Shown here piece by piece: positions 47,040 to 57,293 of a stretch of 64,000 bases of DNA. Every line of letters starts with the position of its first letter. Positions within the stretch are counted from its first letter, which is position 1. A program made the translations under genes and the position numbers. Source of the DNA: Myxococcus eversor (GTDB taxonomy: Bacteria; Myxococcota; Myxococcia; Myxococcales; Myxococcaceae); NCBI RefSeq assembly GCF_010894455.1, contig NZ_JAAIXY010000016.1:124001-188000 (forward strand), written 5' to 3'. The notes below the pieces were generated by a model. It was not told the origin of the DNA. It did not search any database and worked only from the letters and a program-made list of their open reading frames with translations.

Positions 47040-48680
47040 ATGCTTCAAGTCATTCCCCTGGGCGGCCTGGGAGAAATCGGCCTCAACTCCCTGGTCATCG
47101 CCTGTCGCGGGGAGATGCTCCTCATCGACGCCGGCCTGATGTTCCCTTCCGAGGGGATGCCCGGGGTCGACATCATCATCCCGGACTTCAGCCACCTGAA
47201 GCAGAACGCCGCCCAGCTCAAGGGCGTGGTCCTCACTCACGGCCACGAGGACCACCTGGGCGCGCTTCCCTACCTGCTCGGCGAGGTGAACGTCCCCGTC
47301 TACGGCACCCGCTTCACGCTGGCCATGGCGCGCCACCGGTTGAACGAGCTGGGCATCGAAGCGGACCTGCGCGAAATCGAGCCGCGCGAGCCCTTCGCCG
47401 TCGGCACCATGTTCAAGGTCGAGGCCAGTCGCGTGACGCACACCGTGCCGGACGCGGTGGGCTTCATCATCCGCACGCCCGAGGGCACCTTCATCCACAC
47501 GGGTGACTTCAAGCTGGACCCCGACCCCATCGATGGGCTGCGCACGGACCTGGAGCGCTGGGGCGAGGCGGGCGAAGAGGGCGTGCTGTGCCTCCTGTCG
47601 GACTCCACCAACTCCGAGCTGACGGAGGAGACCGGCAGCGAGCGCGTCGTCGAGCAGACCTTCGAGCGCCTCTTCAAGGACGCCACCGGCCGCATCGTCG
47701 TCGCCCTCTTCTCCTCCAACCTGCACCGCGTGCGGCACCTGTTGGCCATCGCCGAGCGACTGGGCCGCAAGGTCGCGCTCCAGGGCCGCAGCATGGTGCG
47801 CAACGTGGAGATGGCGCGCGAGCTGGGCTACCTGGACGTGCCCGACTCGCTCTTCGTGCACCTGGACACGGTGCCGCAGCTGCCGCAGCAGCGCGTGCTG
47901 GTCCTCACCACCGGAGCGCAGGGCGAGCCGCGCGCGGGCCTGTCCCAGCTCGCCGCCGGTGACGGCCCGTTCAAGCTGGGCCCGGGAGACCTGGTCGTCC
48001 TCAGTTCCCGAGCCATCCCCGGCAACGAGCGCGGCGTGGGCGCCCTCATCGACCAGCTCCAATGGCGCGGCGCACGCGTCGCCTACGCGCAGGTGGAGCC
48101 CGGCGTCCACGTGTCCGGCCACGCCAGCCGCCCCCAGCAGCAGCGCGTGCTGGAGCTGGTGAAGCCGCGCCACTTCATCCCCGTCCATGGCGAGGGCCGC
48201 CACCTCCACCGACATCTGGCCACCGCCCGGGAGTCGGGGATGGAGCCCGCGCAGTGCCTGCTGGCCCAGGACGGGGACATCGTCGGCTTCGAGGAGGGGC
48301 GCGGCCGCTTCACCGGCAGCGTGGCCTCCGGGCGCATCTTCAAGGACCGCTTCGGAGGCGGCATGGTGACGGCGGACACACTCCATGAGCGGGTGCGCCT
48401 GTCCGAGACGGGCCTGGTGGCCGCCGTCGTCGTGCTCCAGCGCGACACCCTGAAGCTGGTGGGTGGCCCGCAACTCTCCGGCCAGGGCCTGTCCCTGGAC
48501 GAGCAGGTGATCCTCCCCCGGGTGGCCCAGGAGGCCCGGGCGCTCTTCGAGGAGCTGTCCGTCCAGCTGCGGGGCGACGACGCCCTGGTGCGAGAGGAAC
48601 TCACCCGGGTGGTCCGCCGTGCGTTCCGGCTGTACACCTCCAAGCGCCCCCTGGTGGTGCCCATGGTCGTCAGGGTGTAG
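47040..48680 (+). CDS. rnj: ribonuclease J
   Basis: The 546-residue protein has the metallo-beta-lactamase signature T-H-G-H-E-D-H-L-G near residues 65-73, T-H-T-V-P-D-A-V, H-T-G-D-F-K and the beta-CASP motifs S-S-N-L-H-R and P-V-H-G-E. RNase J acts as a 5'-to-3' exonuclease and endonuclease in mRNA decay and rRNA maturation. The C-terminal end, V-V-R-R-A-F-R-L-Y-T-S-K-R-P, is typical. It lies near but outside the tRNA and Y-RNA islands, so I treat it as a housekeeping gene. yajQ follows 25 bases later. Confidence 0.94.
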   Translation: MLQVIPLGGLGEIGLNSLVIACRGEMLLIDAGLMFPSEGMPGVDIIIPDFSHLKQNAAQLKGVVLTHGHEDHLGALPYLLGEVNVPVYGTRFTLAMARHRLNELGIEADLREIEPREPFAVGTMFKVEASRVTHTVPDAVGFIIRTPEGTFIHTGDFKLDPDPIDGLRTDLERWGEAGEEGVLCLLSDSTNSELTEETGSERVVEQTFERLFKDATGRIVVALFSSNLHRVRHLLAIAERLGRKVALQGRSMVRNVEMARELGYLDVPDSLFVHLDTVPQLPQQRVLVLTTGAQGEPRAGLSQLAAGDGPFKLGPGDLVVLSSRAIPGNERGVGALIDQLQWRGARVAYAQVEPGVHVSGHASRPQQQRVLELVKPRHFIPVHGEGRHLHRHLATARESGMEPAQCLLAQDGDIVGFEEGRGRFTGSVASGRIFKDRFGGGMVTADTLHERVRLSETGLVAAVVVLQRDTLKLVGGPQLSGQGLSLDEQVILPRVAQEARALFEELSVQLRGDDALVREELTRVVRRAFRLYTSKRPLVVPMVVRV

Positions 48681-48704
48681 GTATGTTAAGGGCCGCTGCT
48701 GCCC

Positions 48705-49202
48705 ATGCCTTCGTTCGATGTCGTCTCGAAAATCGACCTCGCCGAGCTCGACAACGCGGTCAATCAGACCAAGAAGGAGCTCAGCACCCGCTATGACTTC
48801 CAGGGCGCCCAGGCGGACGTCCTCGTCGCTCCGGACCACACGGCCCTCACCGTGAAGGCCAACAGCGAGGAGCGCGTCCAGGCCGCCAAGGAAGTGCTTC
48901 TGGTGAAGCTGGCCAAGCGGAACATCAGCTTGCGCGCGCTCGAGTACGGCGACGTCGAGAAGACGGGTCTGCACAACGTGAAGCAGGTCATCAAGCTCCA
49001 GCAGGGCATCCCCGTGGAGAAGTCCAAGGAGCTGGTGAAGCTGCTGAAGGATTCGAAGATGAAGGTGCAGGGCTCCATCCAGGCCGACCAGCTGCGTGTC
49101 ACCGGCAAGAACCGGGATGACCTCCAGGCCGCCATCGCCCTGTTCCGTGGGGAGCAGGACCGACTGAAGCTGGACATGCAGTTCACCAACTTCCGCGATT
49201 GA
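48705..49202 (+). CDS. yajQ: YajQ-family nucleotide-binding protein
   Basis: The 165-residue protein begins M-P-S-F-D-V-V-S-K-I-D, the near-invariant start of the YajQ family, and ends with L-D-M-Q-F-T-N-F-R-D. R-Y-D-F-Q-G and D-Q-L-R-V-T-G-K are also typical. Members bind nucleic acid or cyclic-di-GMP and have been tied to regulation in some bacteria. It is 25 bases after rnj and nine bases before an exported-protein gene, so an operon is likely. Confidence 0.93.
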   Translation: MPSFDVVSKIDLAELDNAVNQTKKELSTRYDFQGAQADVLVAPDHTALTVKANSEERVQAAKEVLLVKLAKRNISLRALEYGDVEKTGLHNVKQVIKLQQGIPVEKSKELVKLLKDSKMKVQGSIQADQLRVTGKNRDDLQAAIALFRGEQDRLKLDMQFTNFRD

Positions 49203-49210
49203 AATAGCCC

Positions 49211-50323
49211 ATGCGAGCCGCTGCTGCCCTGTCCCTCTGCTGGTTGTTCTGCGTTCCGGCCGTCGCCTCCGCCCAGGAAGAAGCACCCCGTCCGTCACGG
49301 CTGGTGCCCAACATGACCAAGCCGCCGCGCTTCCAGGGAGGCCTCAAGGGCTTCACCTCGCCGCTGGCGCTCAAGTCCCTGGACACCGAGGGCGCCAGCG
49401 CGTCCTTCACCGCCAAGGTGGGCTTCCGCAAGGACACGCTCTACGTGGGCGTGGACGCCAAGGATGATCAGCTCCTCGCGGGCGACGTGCTCACGGTGTC
49501 CATCTACTTCCCGGACACCGGGCCGCTGACGACGGGCTACACGTGGCGCTTCGGCTTCGATGGCAAGCGCGCGTCGGGAGCGGACAGCGGCACGCCGGAG
49601 TTCGCGCAGCAGAAGGTCAATGGCGCGGTGGAGCGCCGGGGCAACACGCTGTCGCTGGTGGCCGCGGTGCCGGTGCGCGCGCTGCCCCGCTTCCCGGCTC
49701 GGGACCCGATGGTGATGGACGTGTGCATCACCTACGAGGACCAGGATGGCGCGGGCACCAAGGCGGTTCCCGTCTCCAACTGCCAGAGCGGCACCATGGT
49801 GGGTGACGCGCTGAGGCTGCCGGACGAGCCGCGCAAGGCGCTCAAGCTGAAGCCGCCGGAGCACGTCACCGCGCTGGAGCCCGCGGCCACGGGCTGGCTG
49901 GGGTGGGACTTGCTCAGCTACCCGGCCTGGGCGCAGGGTGATGAGGACCTGACGCCGGAGTCGCTGCGCAAGCTGGTGGTGACGGACGCGCTGGAGGCCG
50001 CGTCGGTGAACGTGAACGTGCCGGATACGTTGAGCCTGCCGGACGGGCGACCGGTCGTTACGGTGCTCTCCGGGAAGAATCCCTATGCCGTCGCGGGTCA
50101 GTGTGACGCCGAGAAAGAGCTTCGACTGGGGTTTTACATCGTGACGGGGAAGACGGCGGCTCGAGTGCTCGAGTGGCCGGCTGCTACGTGTGCCCTGGGG
50201 CGTGCGTCCTCGGTGGAGCTGGATGAAGAGGACGGGTTGACCATCCGTTACTCGAACGGCGCGACCATGAACTTTGCCTGGAGTGGTGACCACTTCACGC
50301 GAACCGAGCTTGGAAATAGGTAG
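49211..50323 (+). CDS. exported protein with CBM9-like domain
   Basis: A signal peptide covers residues 1-22 (ending A-S-A-Q). The mature 348 residues contain a strand-rich region ([17 protein letters not shown]) like family 9 carbohydrate-binding modules, followed by a second beta domain. No catalytic residues are evident. It is six bases before rimO. The substrate is unknown. Confidence 0.7.
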   Translation: MRAAAALSLCWLFCVPAVASAQEEAPRPSRLVPNMTKPPRFQGGLKGFTSPLALKSLDTEGASASFTAKVGFRKDTLYVGVDAKDDQLLAGDVLTVSIYFPDTGPLTTGYTWRFGFDGKRASGADSGTPEFAQQKVNGAVERRGNTLSLVAAVPVRALPRFPARDPMVMDVCITYEDQDGAGTKAVPVSNCQSGTMVGDALRLPDEPRKALKLKPPEHVTALEPAATGWLGWDLLSYPAWAQGDEDLTPESLRKLVVTDALEAASVNVNVPDTLSLPDGRPVVTVLSGKNPYAVAGQCDAEKELRLGFYIVTGKTAARVLEWPAATCALGRASSVELDEEDGLTIRYSNGATMNFAWSGDHFTRTELGNR

Positions 50324-50328
50324 ACGCG

Positions 50329-51753
50329 GTGGAACCAACCAAGAACCTGTACATGATGACCCTCGGCTGCCCGAAGAACCGGGTGGACTCCGAGGTGATG
50401 CTCGGCACGCTGAAGCACCGCGGATACACGCTGGTGCAGGAAGCGTCCGAGGCCCAGGTCATCGTCGTCAACACCTGTGCCTTCATCGGTCCCGCCAAGC
50501 AGGAGTCGGTGGACTCCATCCTGGAGATGGCCGAGCTGAAGAAGTCGGGCAGCTGCAGCACCCTGGTGGTGACGGGGTGTCTGTCGCAGCGCTACGGCGA
50601 GGAGCTGGCGAAGGAGATGCCGGAGGTGGACCACTTCCTGGGCACCAGCGCCTACGCCCAGATTGGCGACCTGCTGGCGGCCGAGGCCTCCCCGCGTCAG
50701 GTGATTCCGGACCCCGACTACATCCACGACGCGAACACGCCGCGCATCAACTCGATGCCGAAGTACACCGCGTACCTCAAGGTGTCCGAGGGCTGCGACA
50801 ACGCCTGCGCGTTCTGCATCATCCCCACGCTGCGCGGTGGACAGCGCTCGCGGCCCATCGACGACATCATGATCGAGGCCCGGCGGCTGGCGGACAGCGG
50901 CGTGCAGGAGCTGAACCTCGTCGCGCAGGACCTGACGGCGTACGGGCATGACCTGCCGGGCCGCCCGAAGCTGCATGACCTGCTCAAGGCGCTGGTGCAG
51001 GTGGACGTGAAGTGGATTCGCCTCCACTACGCCTACCCGCGCGTGTTCCCGGACGAGCTCATCGACGTGATGGCGTCGGAGCCGAAGATTGCCCGCTACC
51101 TGGACATGCCGGTGCAGCACGTCAGCGACAAGCTGCTGTTGTCGATGAAGCGTGGCCGCAACTCGGAGTTCCTCAAGGGCCTCCTGACGAAGCTGCGTGC
51201 GCGCGTGCCGGGGCTGGTGATGCGCACCTCGCTCATCGTCGGTCTGCCGGGTGAGACGGAAGAGGACTTCGAGATGTTGAAGGAGTTCGTGAAGACGCAG
51301 CGCTTCGAGCGCCTGGGCGTCTTCCAGTACTCCGACGAGGAAGGCACGGCGGCGTTCGATTTGCCGGACAAGGTGCCGCAGAAGACCATCGAGCGCCGGT
51401 GGCGCGAGGTGATGGCCATCCAGAAGCGCATCAACCGCGAGCAGAACAAGAAGCTCGTCGGCAAGCGGCTGGAGGTGCTGGTGGAAGGCCCCGCGCCGGA
51501 GACGGAGCATCTGCTCGTGGGTCGGCACCAGGGACAGGCGCCGGACATCGACGGGCTCGTCTACATCAACGACGGCCTGGCGTACCCGGGTGAGCTGGTC
51601 ACCGTGGAGGTGACGGAGGCGCACGACTACGACCTGGTGGCTCGCGTGGTGGAGCGCCCGGACCCGAAGCAGCGTCAGCACACCGCGCGTGACGCGCACC
51701 CGGCGCCGATTTCGCTGGTGCCCGCGCCTCGGCCGGTGACTCGGTTGGAGTAG
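50329..51753 (+). CDS. rimO: ribosomal protein S12 methylthiotransferase
   Basis: RimO adds a methylthio group to Asp of ribosomal protein S12. The 474-residue protein starts at a GTG ([17 protein letters not shown]) and has the UPF0004 domain with three Cys, then the radical-SAM signature [10 protein letters not shown] at about residues 157-166. The TRAM domain (L-V-E-G-P-A-P-E and V-Y-I-N-D-G) is near the C-terminus. Length and motifs are normal. Confidence 0.94.
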   Translation: MEPTKNLYMMTLGCPKNRVDSEVMLGTLKHRGYTLVQEASEAQVIVVNTCAFIGPAKQESVDSILEMAELKKSGSCSTLVVTGCLSQRYGEELAKEMPEVDHFLGTSAYAQIGDLLAAEASPRQVIPDPDYIHDANTPRINSMPKYTAYLKVSEGCDNACAFCIIPTLRGGQRSRPIDDIMIEARRLADSGVQELNLVAQDLTAYGHDLPGRPKLHDLLKALVQVDVKWIRLHYAYPRVFPDELIDVMASEPKIARYLDMPVQHVSDKLLLSMKRGRNSEFLKGLLTKLRARVPGLVMRTSLIVGLPGETEEDFEMLKEFVKTQRFERLGVFQYSDEEGTAAFDLPDKVPQKTIERRWREVMAIQKRINREQNKKLVGKRLEVLVEGPAPETEHLLVGRHQGQAPDIDGLVYINDGLAYPGELVTVEVTEAHDYDLVARVVERPDPKQRQHTARDAHPAPISLVPAPRPVTRLE

Positions 51754-51854
51754 TGGTTCTTCCCGGGCCGCCGCCCGTGTGTCGTGAGCGCGGCCCGGGA
51801 GTTCGTCGGTGGACCCTGGCTGGGTGTTGAACCGCCAGGTGGGGAGCGCTGGAG

Positions 51855-53699
51855 CTACCGGGGATCTTCGGGTTCCAGCTCGCGCTCCTCGCGCGGTGGC
51901 TCGCGGGAAGGGGCCTTGCGGGACGGCGCGGCGACACCTTCTCCCAGTGGCGTGGGCTGGCACTCGCACACCGTGCGACGTGAGGACGTCTCAGTGACGA
52001 AGGCGCACGCCGTGGGGCACTCGGGCTGACTGCCTTCCTCGAAGAGCGCCAGGGTGAAGCCTCGCGCTTGAACGAGCGCCGCGTGGCACACGGGCAGGGC
52101 TTGTGCGAGCGACGGCCAGGGCAGGCGGTGCTGAGTCGTGAGGCCTCGACTGGTGGCCGGGAAGCTCAGGCCGATTCCGCACCCGGACTCCAACCGCTGA
52201 CCGTCCGGGCCTACTGGTTCAAGGTGCAGGCGCCCGCCTTCAGGCAGATCTCGGAACACCGCACCCACCACGGAGATGCCGCCCTCGGGCTCCTTGCGCA
52301 CGTGCAGGCCGTAGCAGGCCTCTTCGCTGAAGACGCCGTGTGCATCGGTGCACTGCTGTCGCTTCACGACGGGGCTCGGAGTCGCCGAGCGTGGCGGCTC
52401 CGACGAGGACTGCGGAGGAGTCGAGGAGTCACCTGGAGACTGCGCCGAGGGGCCCGCAGGCGCCGTGGGCAGTGCTGGTGGCTGTGACGAAGGTGAAGCG
52501 ATGCCAGAAGCCTTCGGTGCAGTGCCGGCAGTCGTAGCAGGGGATGTCGTGGAGCGTGACGGAGGCGAGGCAATACTCCCCGAAAGCACTGGTGCGGCAC
52601 CCACTGTCGCCGCAGGACGCGTCAAGGATGCACTCGCCCCCATTCCTCCTGGGCCTTCTGTCTCCGTGGACCGTGGTGAAGCGGCAGCCGCATCGGGTCC
52701 CTCCGCCCTCCCCGCCCGTAGCGATGACACCGAGCCCACTTCAGTCGCATCCGCTGCACGGACTCGCGGACGCCGCAGCACCAGCACCCCGCCCTTCGCA
52801 TCCAGCGTCGCGGTGAAGCGTCCCCACACGTCCGGCCCCAACCGACCCAGGCTGCTCGGCGAGTCCCATCGTCCCGCGGCCTCCACCACGAGAGGCCGCG
52901 CGCCCACGCCCTCCGCCACGTCCATCGAATCCACCGCGAAGGTGCGCGGTGGCAGATGCGCTGCCGTCTCCAACGGCTGGAGCCCCTGCGCCTCTGCGGG
53001 CGCCACCGCGATGCGCGAGAAGGGCTCTCTCGTGGCGAGGACAAAGGGGCCGGTGAGCTCCGCCTCTCCTTGAGTCACCCGCACCGCCAACAGCGGCCAG
53101 TCACCCACTGGCTCGCGGCTCAACTCCACGCGGTGCACCTCCCGCGCGGCATCCGGAGCCGCCACCTCCGCCGTCGGCTGCGCCTCACGCGAACGCGACG
53201 CGGTGAACGTCACCTCTCGCCGCAGCGGGTCCACCGTGAGCGCATACGGCTCCAGCACGTCCGAGCCCAGCGTGACCGAGCAGGGCTTCTCCCCGGACAG
53301 CCCCGCGGTGCGCAGCGGCACCGTAGCTCCTCCCACCGTGAGCACAGGCAACGCCACCACTGGCCAGGCCCGGAAGCCTCCCGCGATTTCGGGCGCGCGC
53401 ACGGTGCCTTCGGGTGCGGGCGCGCCTCCGTCGAAGCACGCCTGGGACACCATCGACAGGGGCCGCGCCACATCCAGCACCACAGGGACGACGCGCGCCC
53501 CCAGCTTCCCCGCGACGGTGAGGCGCAGCGCCGGCGAGGCCAGCAGCGGCAGCGTCCGCCCTGTCAGTCCTTCGGAACGTGAAGGGCCGGACGCCACCTC
53601 TCGGTGACACCCGGCCCCCACCACACTCAAACCCACCCAGAGCAGGAACGCGCCGCGCACGGCGCACAGGTTACTGCTTCTTCTGCTTGGTGAAGTCAT
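51855..53699 (-). CDS. lipoprotein with retropepsin-like (aspartyl-protease-fold) halves, putative
   Basis: A lipoprotein signal ends V-V-G-A-G-C. A GTG 39 bases downstream would give a more typical 18-residue signal and would avoid overlap with the lolA gene, so the true start is uncertain. The N-terminal half has repeated V-V-L-D-V-A and L-G-S-D-V-L segments like weak aspartyl-protease lobes, but D-T/S-G is not intact. A Pro/Ser/Thr-rich linker of about 120 residues follows, then a C-terminal Cys-containing domain with C-E-C-Q. It is convergent with rimO. Its function is not known. Confidence 0.65.
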   Translation of the reverse strand: MTSPSRRSSNLCAVRGAFLLWVGLSVVGAGCHREVASGPSRSEGLTGRTLPLLASPALRLTVAGKLGARVVPVVLDVARPLSMVSQACFDGGAPAPEGTVRAPEIAGGFRAWPVVALPVLTVGGATVPLRTAGLSGEKPCSVTLGSDVLEPYALTVDPLRREVTFTASRSREAQPTAEVAAPDAAREVHRVELSREPVGDWPLLAVRVTQGEAELTGPFVLATREPFSRIAVAPAEAQGLQPLETAAHLPPRTFAVDSMDVAEGVGARPLVVEAAGRWDSPSSLGRLGPDVWGRFTATLDAKGGVLVLRRPRVRAADATEVGSVSSLRAGRAEGPDAAAASPRSTETEGPGGMGASASLTRPAATVGAAPVLSGSIASPPSRSTTSPATTAGTAPKASGIASPSSQPPALPTAPAGPSAQSPGDSSTPPQSSSEPPRSATPSPVVKRQQCTDAHGVFSEEACYGLHVRKEPEGGISVVGAVFRDLPEGGRLHLEPVGPDGQRLESGCGIGLSFPATSRGLTTQHRLPWPSLAQALPVCHAALVQARGFTLALFEEGSQPECPTACAFVTETSSRRTVCECQPTPLGEGVAAPSRKAPSREPPREERELEPEDPR

Positions 53700-54561
53700 C
53701 CACGCGAGTGTCGTCCGGCACATCCATCTTGAAGCTGTCCGCGGAGATGCCCACGTTCGTCTTCAGGTCCAGGAAGGAGATGGCGTTCTCGCTGCCGTCC
53801 GGATCCACCACCGTGCTCTTCAGCACCTGCGCCGTCGCGGGGTCCACCTCCAGCCTCACCTGCTTGAAGCGGGGCTCCACCTTCAGCGGATCCAGCACCA
53901 GCAACGTGCCCTTGCAGTCCTTGCAGGCCCCCTTGCTGATGGCGAACTCATCCGCGAGCTTCCCCTGTCCGAAGAGGAACGTCACCGAGGCGGAGAGCTG
54001 GCTGGTGTCCATGCTCGCCACCGTGAGCGACTGGGCCGGCGGGTCGTACATGTACACTTTGTTGCCGGCCAGGACGAAGGTGCGCACGGAGGGCTTCTGG
54101 TACTCCCACCGCATCAGCCCGGGCTTCTTGTAGGTGACGACCCCCTCGGACGTCTGCGTGCGCTTGAAGGTCTTGTACTTGTAGTCCTGTCGGAAGCCCG
54201 CCTTGAAGTCGCCGGTCTTCTCGTAGAAGGCCTGCATCCGGTCCACCAGGGTCTTCACCTCGGGCGTCATCGGCGGAGCCGTCTTCACCACGGGCTTCGC
54301 ATCCGAAGCGCTCGCCTGGGGCGCCGCGACAGCCGGCTTGCCCGACTCGACGGCGGGGGGCTTCGCGGTGGGAGCGGAAGTCACCGGATTCACGCCCTGC
54401 GCGGCGGGAGCCTTCGTCGCGCCCGTGGGAGGCGTCACCAGGGGCTTTCCAGCACCGGCCGGAGCGCCCTGGGCCACCAGGACGGGCTGCGCGGGGACGG
54501 CCTGCGCGGCGGGCACGGCTTGCGAGGACAGGAGCGTGGCGAGCAGGGTTTCCAGGAACAT
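53671..54561 (-). CDS. lolA: outer-membrane lipoprotein carrier LolA-like protein
   Basis: LolA chaperones lipoproteins across the periplasm. The selected start (M-F-L-E-T-L-L) gives 296 residues. A hydrophobic N-terminus is followed by an Ala/Pro/Val-rich 90-residue linker, longer than in E. coli LolA. The core has Y-E-K-T-G-D-F-K-A-G-F-R-Q-D, G-L-M-R-W-E-Y, Y-M-Y-D-P and L-D-L-K-T-N, all LolA-like. The end K-Q-K-K-Q overlaps the next gene's start region by 29 bases. Lol function is likely; the linker is unusual. Confidence 0.85.
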   Translation of the reverse strand: MFLETLLATLLSSQAVPAAQAVPAQPVLVAQGAPAGAGKPLVTPPTGATKAPAAQGVNPVTSAPTAKPPAVESGKPAVAAPQASASDAKPVVKTAPPMTPEVKTLVDRMQAFYEKTGDFKAGFRQDYKYKTFKRTQTSEGVVTYKKPGLMRWEYQKPSVRTFVLAGNKVYMYDPPAQSLTVASMDTSQLSASVTFLFGQGKLADEFAISKGACKDCKGTLLVLDPLKVEPRFKQVRLEVDPATAQVLKSTVVDPDGSENAISFLDLKTNVGISADSFKMDVPDDTRVDDFTKQKKQ

Positions 54562-54638
54562 GGCGTGCGTCTCCAGGGGGCCAGGTAGGCCCACGGCGTC
54601 CATCTAACCCATCCCGACGCCCCCCGGGGGGCCGGCAT

Positions 54639-55319
54639 TCACGGCTGCTTCTTGAACAGCCGCTTCCTCTGTTTGATGGCCAGCACGTAGAAGCGCTCAC
54701 GCAGCGCCTGCGCCTCTTCTAGCGGCAGGTCTCCGGACCCTCCCGCCAGGTGCTCATCCCGCCAGGCAATCGCCCGGCTGACGCAGGCCGAGGCGGCGGC
54801 GGAGATGTTGAGGCTCTGGCTGAAGCCTCGCATCGGAATCCAGAACGTCCCGTCCACGGCGTTGAGCACGTCGTCGCTCACCCCGTAACGCTCGTTGCCG
54901 AGGACGATGGCCACCTTCTCGTCGAAGCGCAGCGTGTACAGGCTCGTCGCGCCGTCGCGGATGGCCGAGGCATACAGCTTGAAACCCCGCGACTTCAGGT
55001 GCTCCCGACACTCGGCGAAGGACTTGTAGAGCTTCACGTCCAGCCACTTGTCGCAGCCCTGAGCCACCCTCGAGTTCGGCAGGAAGGGTGCCTCCGGGTT
55101 GATGACGACGTGGACTTCCTGGACCCCCATGGACTCGCAGGTGCGAAGCACCGCGGCCATGTTGAAGCTGTCCTCCAGCCGGTCCAGGACCACCACGAAG
55201 TTGCGCGTACGCTGGCTGACGACGCGGTCGATCTTCTCCTTGCGCACATCGAGAAGGAACTGCTCCGGATCCAACTTGTCCTTCTCGACGCGCTCGTACC
55301 GAGGACCGCCGCCAGCCAT
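54639..55319 (-). CDS. trmH: SpoU/TrmH-family RNA 2'-O-methyltransferase
   Basis: The 226-residue SPOUT enzyme has the three SpoU motifs: N-M-A-A-V-L-R-T near 53-60, V-L-G-N-E-R-Y-G near 139-146 and I-P-M-R-G-F-S-Q-S-L-N-I-S near 162-174. Members methylate G18 of tRNA (TrmH) or rRNA. The end is rich in Lys/Arg (K-Q-R-K-R-L-F-K-K), as in TrmH. It is four bases after the obgE gene end, in the same direction. Confidence 0.9.
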   Translation of the reverse strand: MAGGGPRYERVEKDKLDPEQFLLDVRKEKIDRVVSQRTRNFVVVLDRLEDSFNMAAVLRTCESMGVQEVHVVINPEAPFLPNSRVAQGCDKWLDVKLYKSFAECREHLKSRGFKLYASAIRDGATSLYTLRFDEKVAIVLGNERYGVSDDVLNAVDGTFWIPMRGFSQSLNISAAASACVSRAIAWRDEHLAGGSGDLPLEEAQALRERFYVLAIKQRKRLFKKQP

Positions 55320-55323
55320 CGTC

Positions 55324-56853
55324 TCAGCCCCTTCCGCCTGACTTGCGCGACGCGGGCTTCTTCGCGGCCGTGGACCGCTTCGGCGCGGTGCCCTTCTTCG
55401 CCAGGACCTTCGCCGGAGCCTTCTTCGCGGCAGCGGCCTTCTTCGCCGGAGCCTTCTTCGCGGCAGCGGCCTTCTTCGTCGCGGCGCCCTTCTTCACGCC
55501 CACCGACTTCTTCGCCACGGCGGCCTTCTTCGCGGGGGCCTTCTTCGCGGCCACTGACTTCTTCGCCACGGCGGCCTTCTTCGCCGGAGCCTTCGTCGCC
55601 GCCTTCGCCACCGCGGCCTGCTTCACCAGAGTCGTCTTCACATGAGCTCCCTTCGCACTGCCTTGCTTCGTGGGAGCACTCTTCACAGCAGCGCCCTTCG
55701 CCCGCCCCAGCTTCGCGGCGGTCGCCTTCACCACGGCGGCGGCGCCCTCGGAGAGGGCCTCGCGCACCTTGGCGATCGCGGCCTTGGCCACGGACTTCTT
55801 GCTCGCGCCCTTTGCTCGGGGCGGAGCCTCGACGTGCAGCTTCTCGGTGCGACCGGTGAACAGCACCTCCGCCACCGAGTCCATCAGCGCCGGCATGCCC
55901 TCGCCCGTCACGCAGGACACCGGATACACGCGGATGCCGCGCTCACGCAGCGCCTCGCGGAAGGTGTCCAGACGGGCCTGCGCGTCCGGCAGGTCCAGCT
56001 TGTTGGCGGCGACCACCTGCGGCCGGCTCGCCAGCTCCGTGCTGTACTTCGCCAGCTCGCGGTTGAGCACGTCGAAGTCGTGCAGCGGCTCGCGGCCCTC
56101 GCCCTCCGCCCCCATGTCGATGAGGTGGATCAGCACCTTGCAGCGCTCGACGTGGCGCAGGAACTGGTGCCCCAGGCCCACGCCCTCGCTGGCGCCCTCG
56201 ATGATGCCGGGGATGTCCGCCATCACGAAGGACAGGTCGTCCTTGTACTGGACCATGCCCAGGTTGGGGACCAGCGTGGTGAACGGGTAGTCGGCGATCT
56301 TCGGCCGGGCCCGGCTCACCCGCGAGATGAACGTGCTCTTGCCCGCGTTGGGGAAGCCCAGGAGGCCCACGTCCGCCAGCAGCTTCAGCTCCAGCCGCAG
56401 CGTGACTTCATCGCCCTTCGTCCCATCCTGGGCGAAGCGCGGCGTCTGCCGCGTCGAGGTCGCGAAGTTCATGTTGCCCAGCCCGCCCCGCCCGCCCTTC
56501 GCCGCCACCCAGCGCTGACCCGGCTCGCTCAGGTCCACCAGCAGCTCTTCGGTGTGGTGGTCCTTCACCAGCGTGCCCACCGGCACGCGGAGGATCATGT
56601 CGTCGGCCGCGCGACCGTTGCAGTCGCTGCCCATGCCATGCTCGCCATTCTTGGCGCGGTGGTGCTGCTGATAGCGGTAGTCCAGCAGGGTGGTGAGCTG
56701 CGGGTCTCCCACGAAGATGACCGAGCCACCGTTGCCGCCGTCACCACCGTTGGGGCCACCGCGCTCGATGAACTTCTCACGCCGGAAGGACACGGCGCCG
56801 TTACCGCCATCGCCCGCCTTCACGAAGATGCGGACCTCATCGACGAACTTCAT
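55324..56853 (-). CDS. obgE: GTPase Obg with long Lys/Ala-rich C-terminal tail
   Basis: Obg is a ribosome-assembly and stress GTPase. The 509-residue protein has the Gly-rich Obg fold (1-158), then G1 G-F-P-N-A-G-K-S-T near 166 and D-I-P-G-I-I near 213. After residue 345 comes a tail of about 165 residues with repeated A-K-K-A-P-A-K-K and similar units, replacing the usual acidic or OCT-like tail. Basic tails can bind RNA. It is directly upstream of trmH and downstream of rpmA, the normal rplU-rpmA-obgE order. Confidence 0.95.
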   Translation of the reverse strand: MKFVDEVRIFVKAGDGGNGAVSFRREKFIERGGPNGGDGGNGGSVIFVGDPQLTTLLDYRYQQHHRAKNGEHGMGSDCNGRAADDMILRVPVGTLVKDHHTEELLVDLSEPGQRWVAAKGGRGGLGNMNFATSTRQTPRFAQDGTKGDEVTLRLELKLLADVGLLGFPNAGKSTFISRVSRARPKIADYPFTTLVPNLGMVQYKDDLSFVMADIPGIIEGASEGVGLGHQFLRHVERCKVLIHLIDMGAEGEGREPLHDFDVLNRELAKYSTELASRPQVVAANKLDLPDAQARLDTFREALRERGIRVYPVSCVTGEGMPALMDSVAEVLFTGRTEKLHVEAPPRAKGASKKSVAKAAIAKVREALSEGAAAVVKATAAKLGRAKGAAVKSAPTKQGSAKGAHVKTTLVKQAAVAKAATKAPAKKAAVAKKSVAAKKAPAKKAAVAKKSVGVKKGAATKKAAAAKKAPAKKAAAAKKAPAKVLAKKGTAPKRSTAAKKPASRKSGGRG

Positions 56854-56982
56854 GAAAGCGTCTCCTGAAAAACGCAGAGCGGGCCGCCTCGCGTCCTGGG
56901 CGCCGGAAAGGGCGCGTGGACTGGAGAAGCGACCCGCTCGTGGATGCCTCGCGGCGACCGGCCCTGTGAGGCCGGTTTACCG

Positions 56983-57255
56983 TCAGGCGCTGGCCTGCTC
57001 GGCGGCCGGATAGACCGAGACCTTCTTGCGGTCGCGGCCCAGGCGCTCGTACTTCACGACGCCGTCCACCACCGAATAGAGGGTGAAGTCGCGACCGAGC
57101 TTCACGTTCTCGCCCGCGTGGATGACCGTGCCGACCTGGCGAACCAGGATGCTGCCAGCCGAGACTTCCTGGCCGCCGTACACCTTCACGCCGCGGTACT
57201 GCGGGTTGGAATCGCGACCGTTTCGCGAAGAACCCTGTCCCTTTTTATGGGCCAT
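56983..57255 (-). CDS. rpmA: 50S ribosomal protein L27
   Basis: Ninety residues starting [15 protein letters not shown], the classic L27 N-terminus that reaches the ribosomal A/P region. F-G-E-like motifs and V-G-R-D-F-T-L follow, with a longer than average C-terminal end. It follows rplU by 38 bases and is in the rplU-rpmA-obgE operon. Confidence 0.96.
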   Translation of the reverse strand: MAHKKGQGSSRNGRDSNPQYRGVKVYGGQEVSAGSILVRQVGTVIHAGENVKLGRDFTLYSVVDGVVKYERLGRDRKKVSVYPAAEQASA

Positions 57256-57293
57256 GACACCTTGCTCCTGAAGTTGAGGTGAAACCGTCCGGA

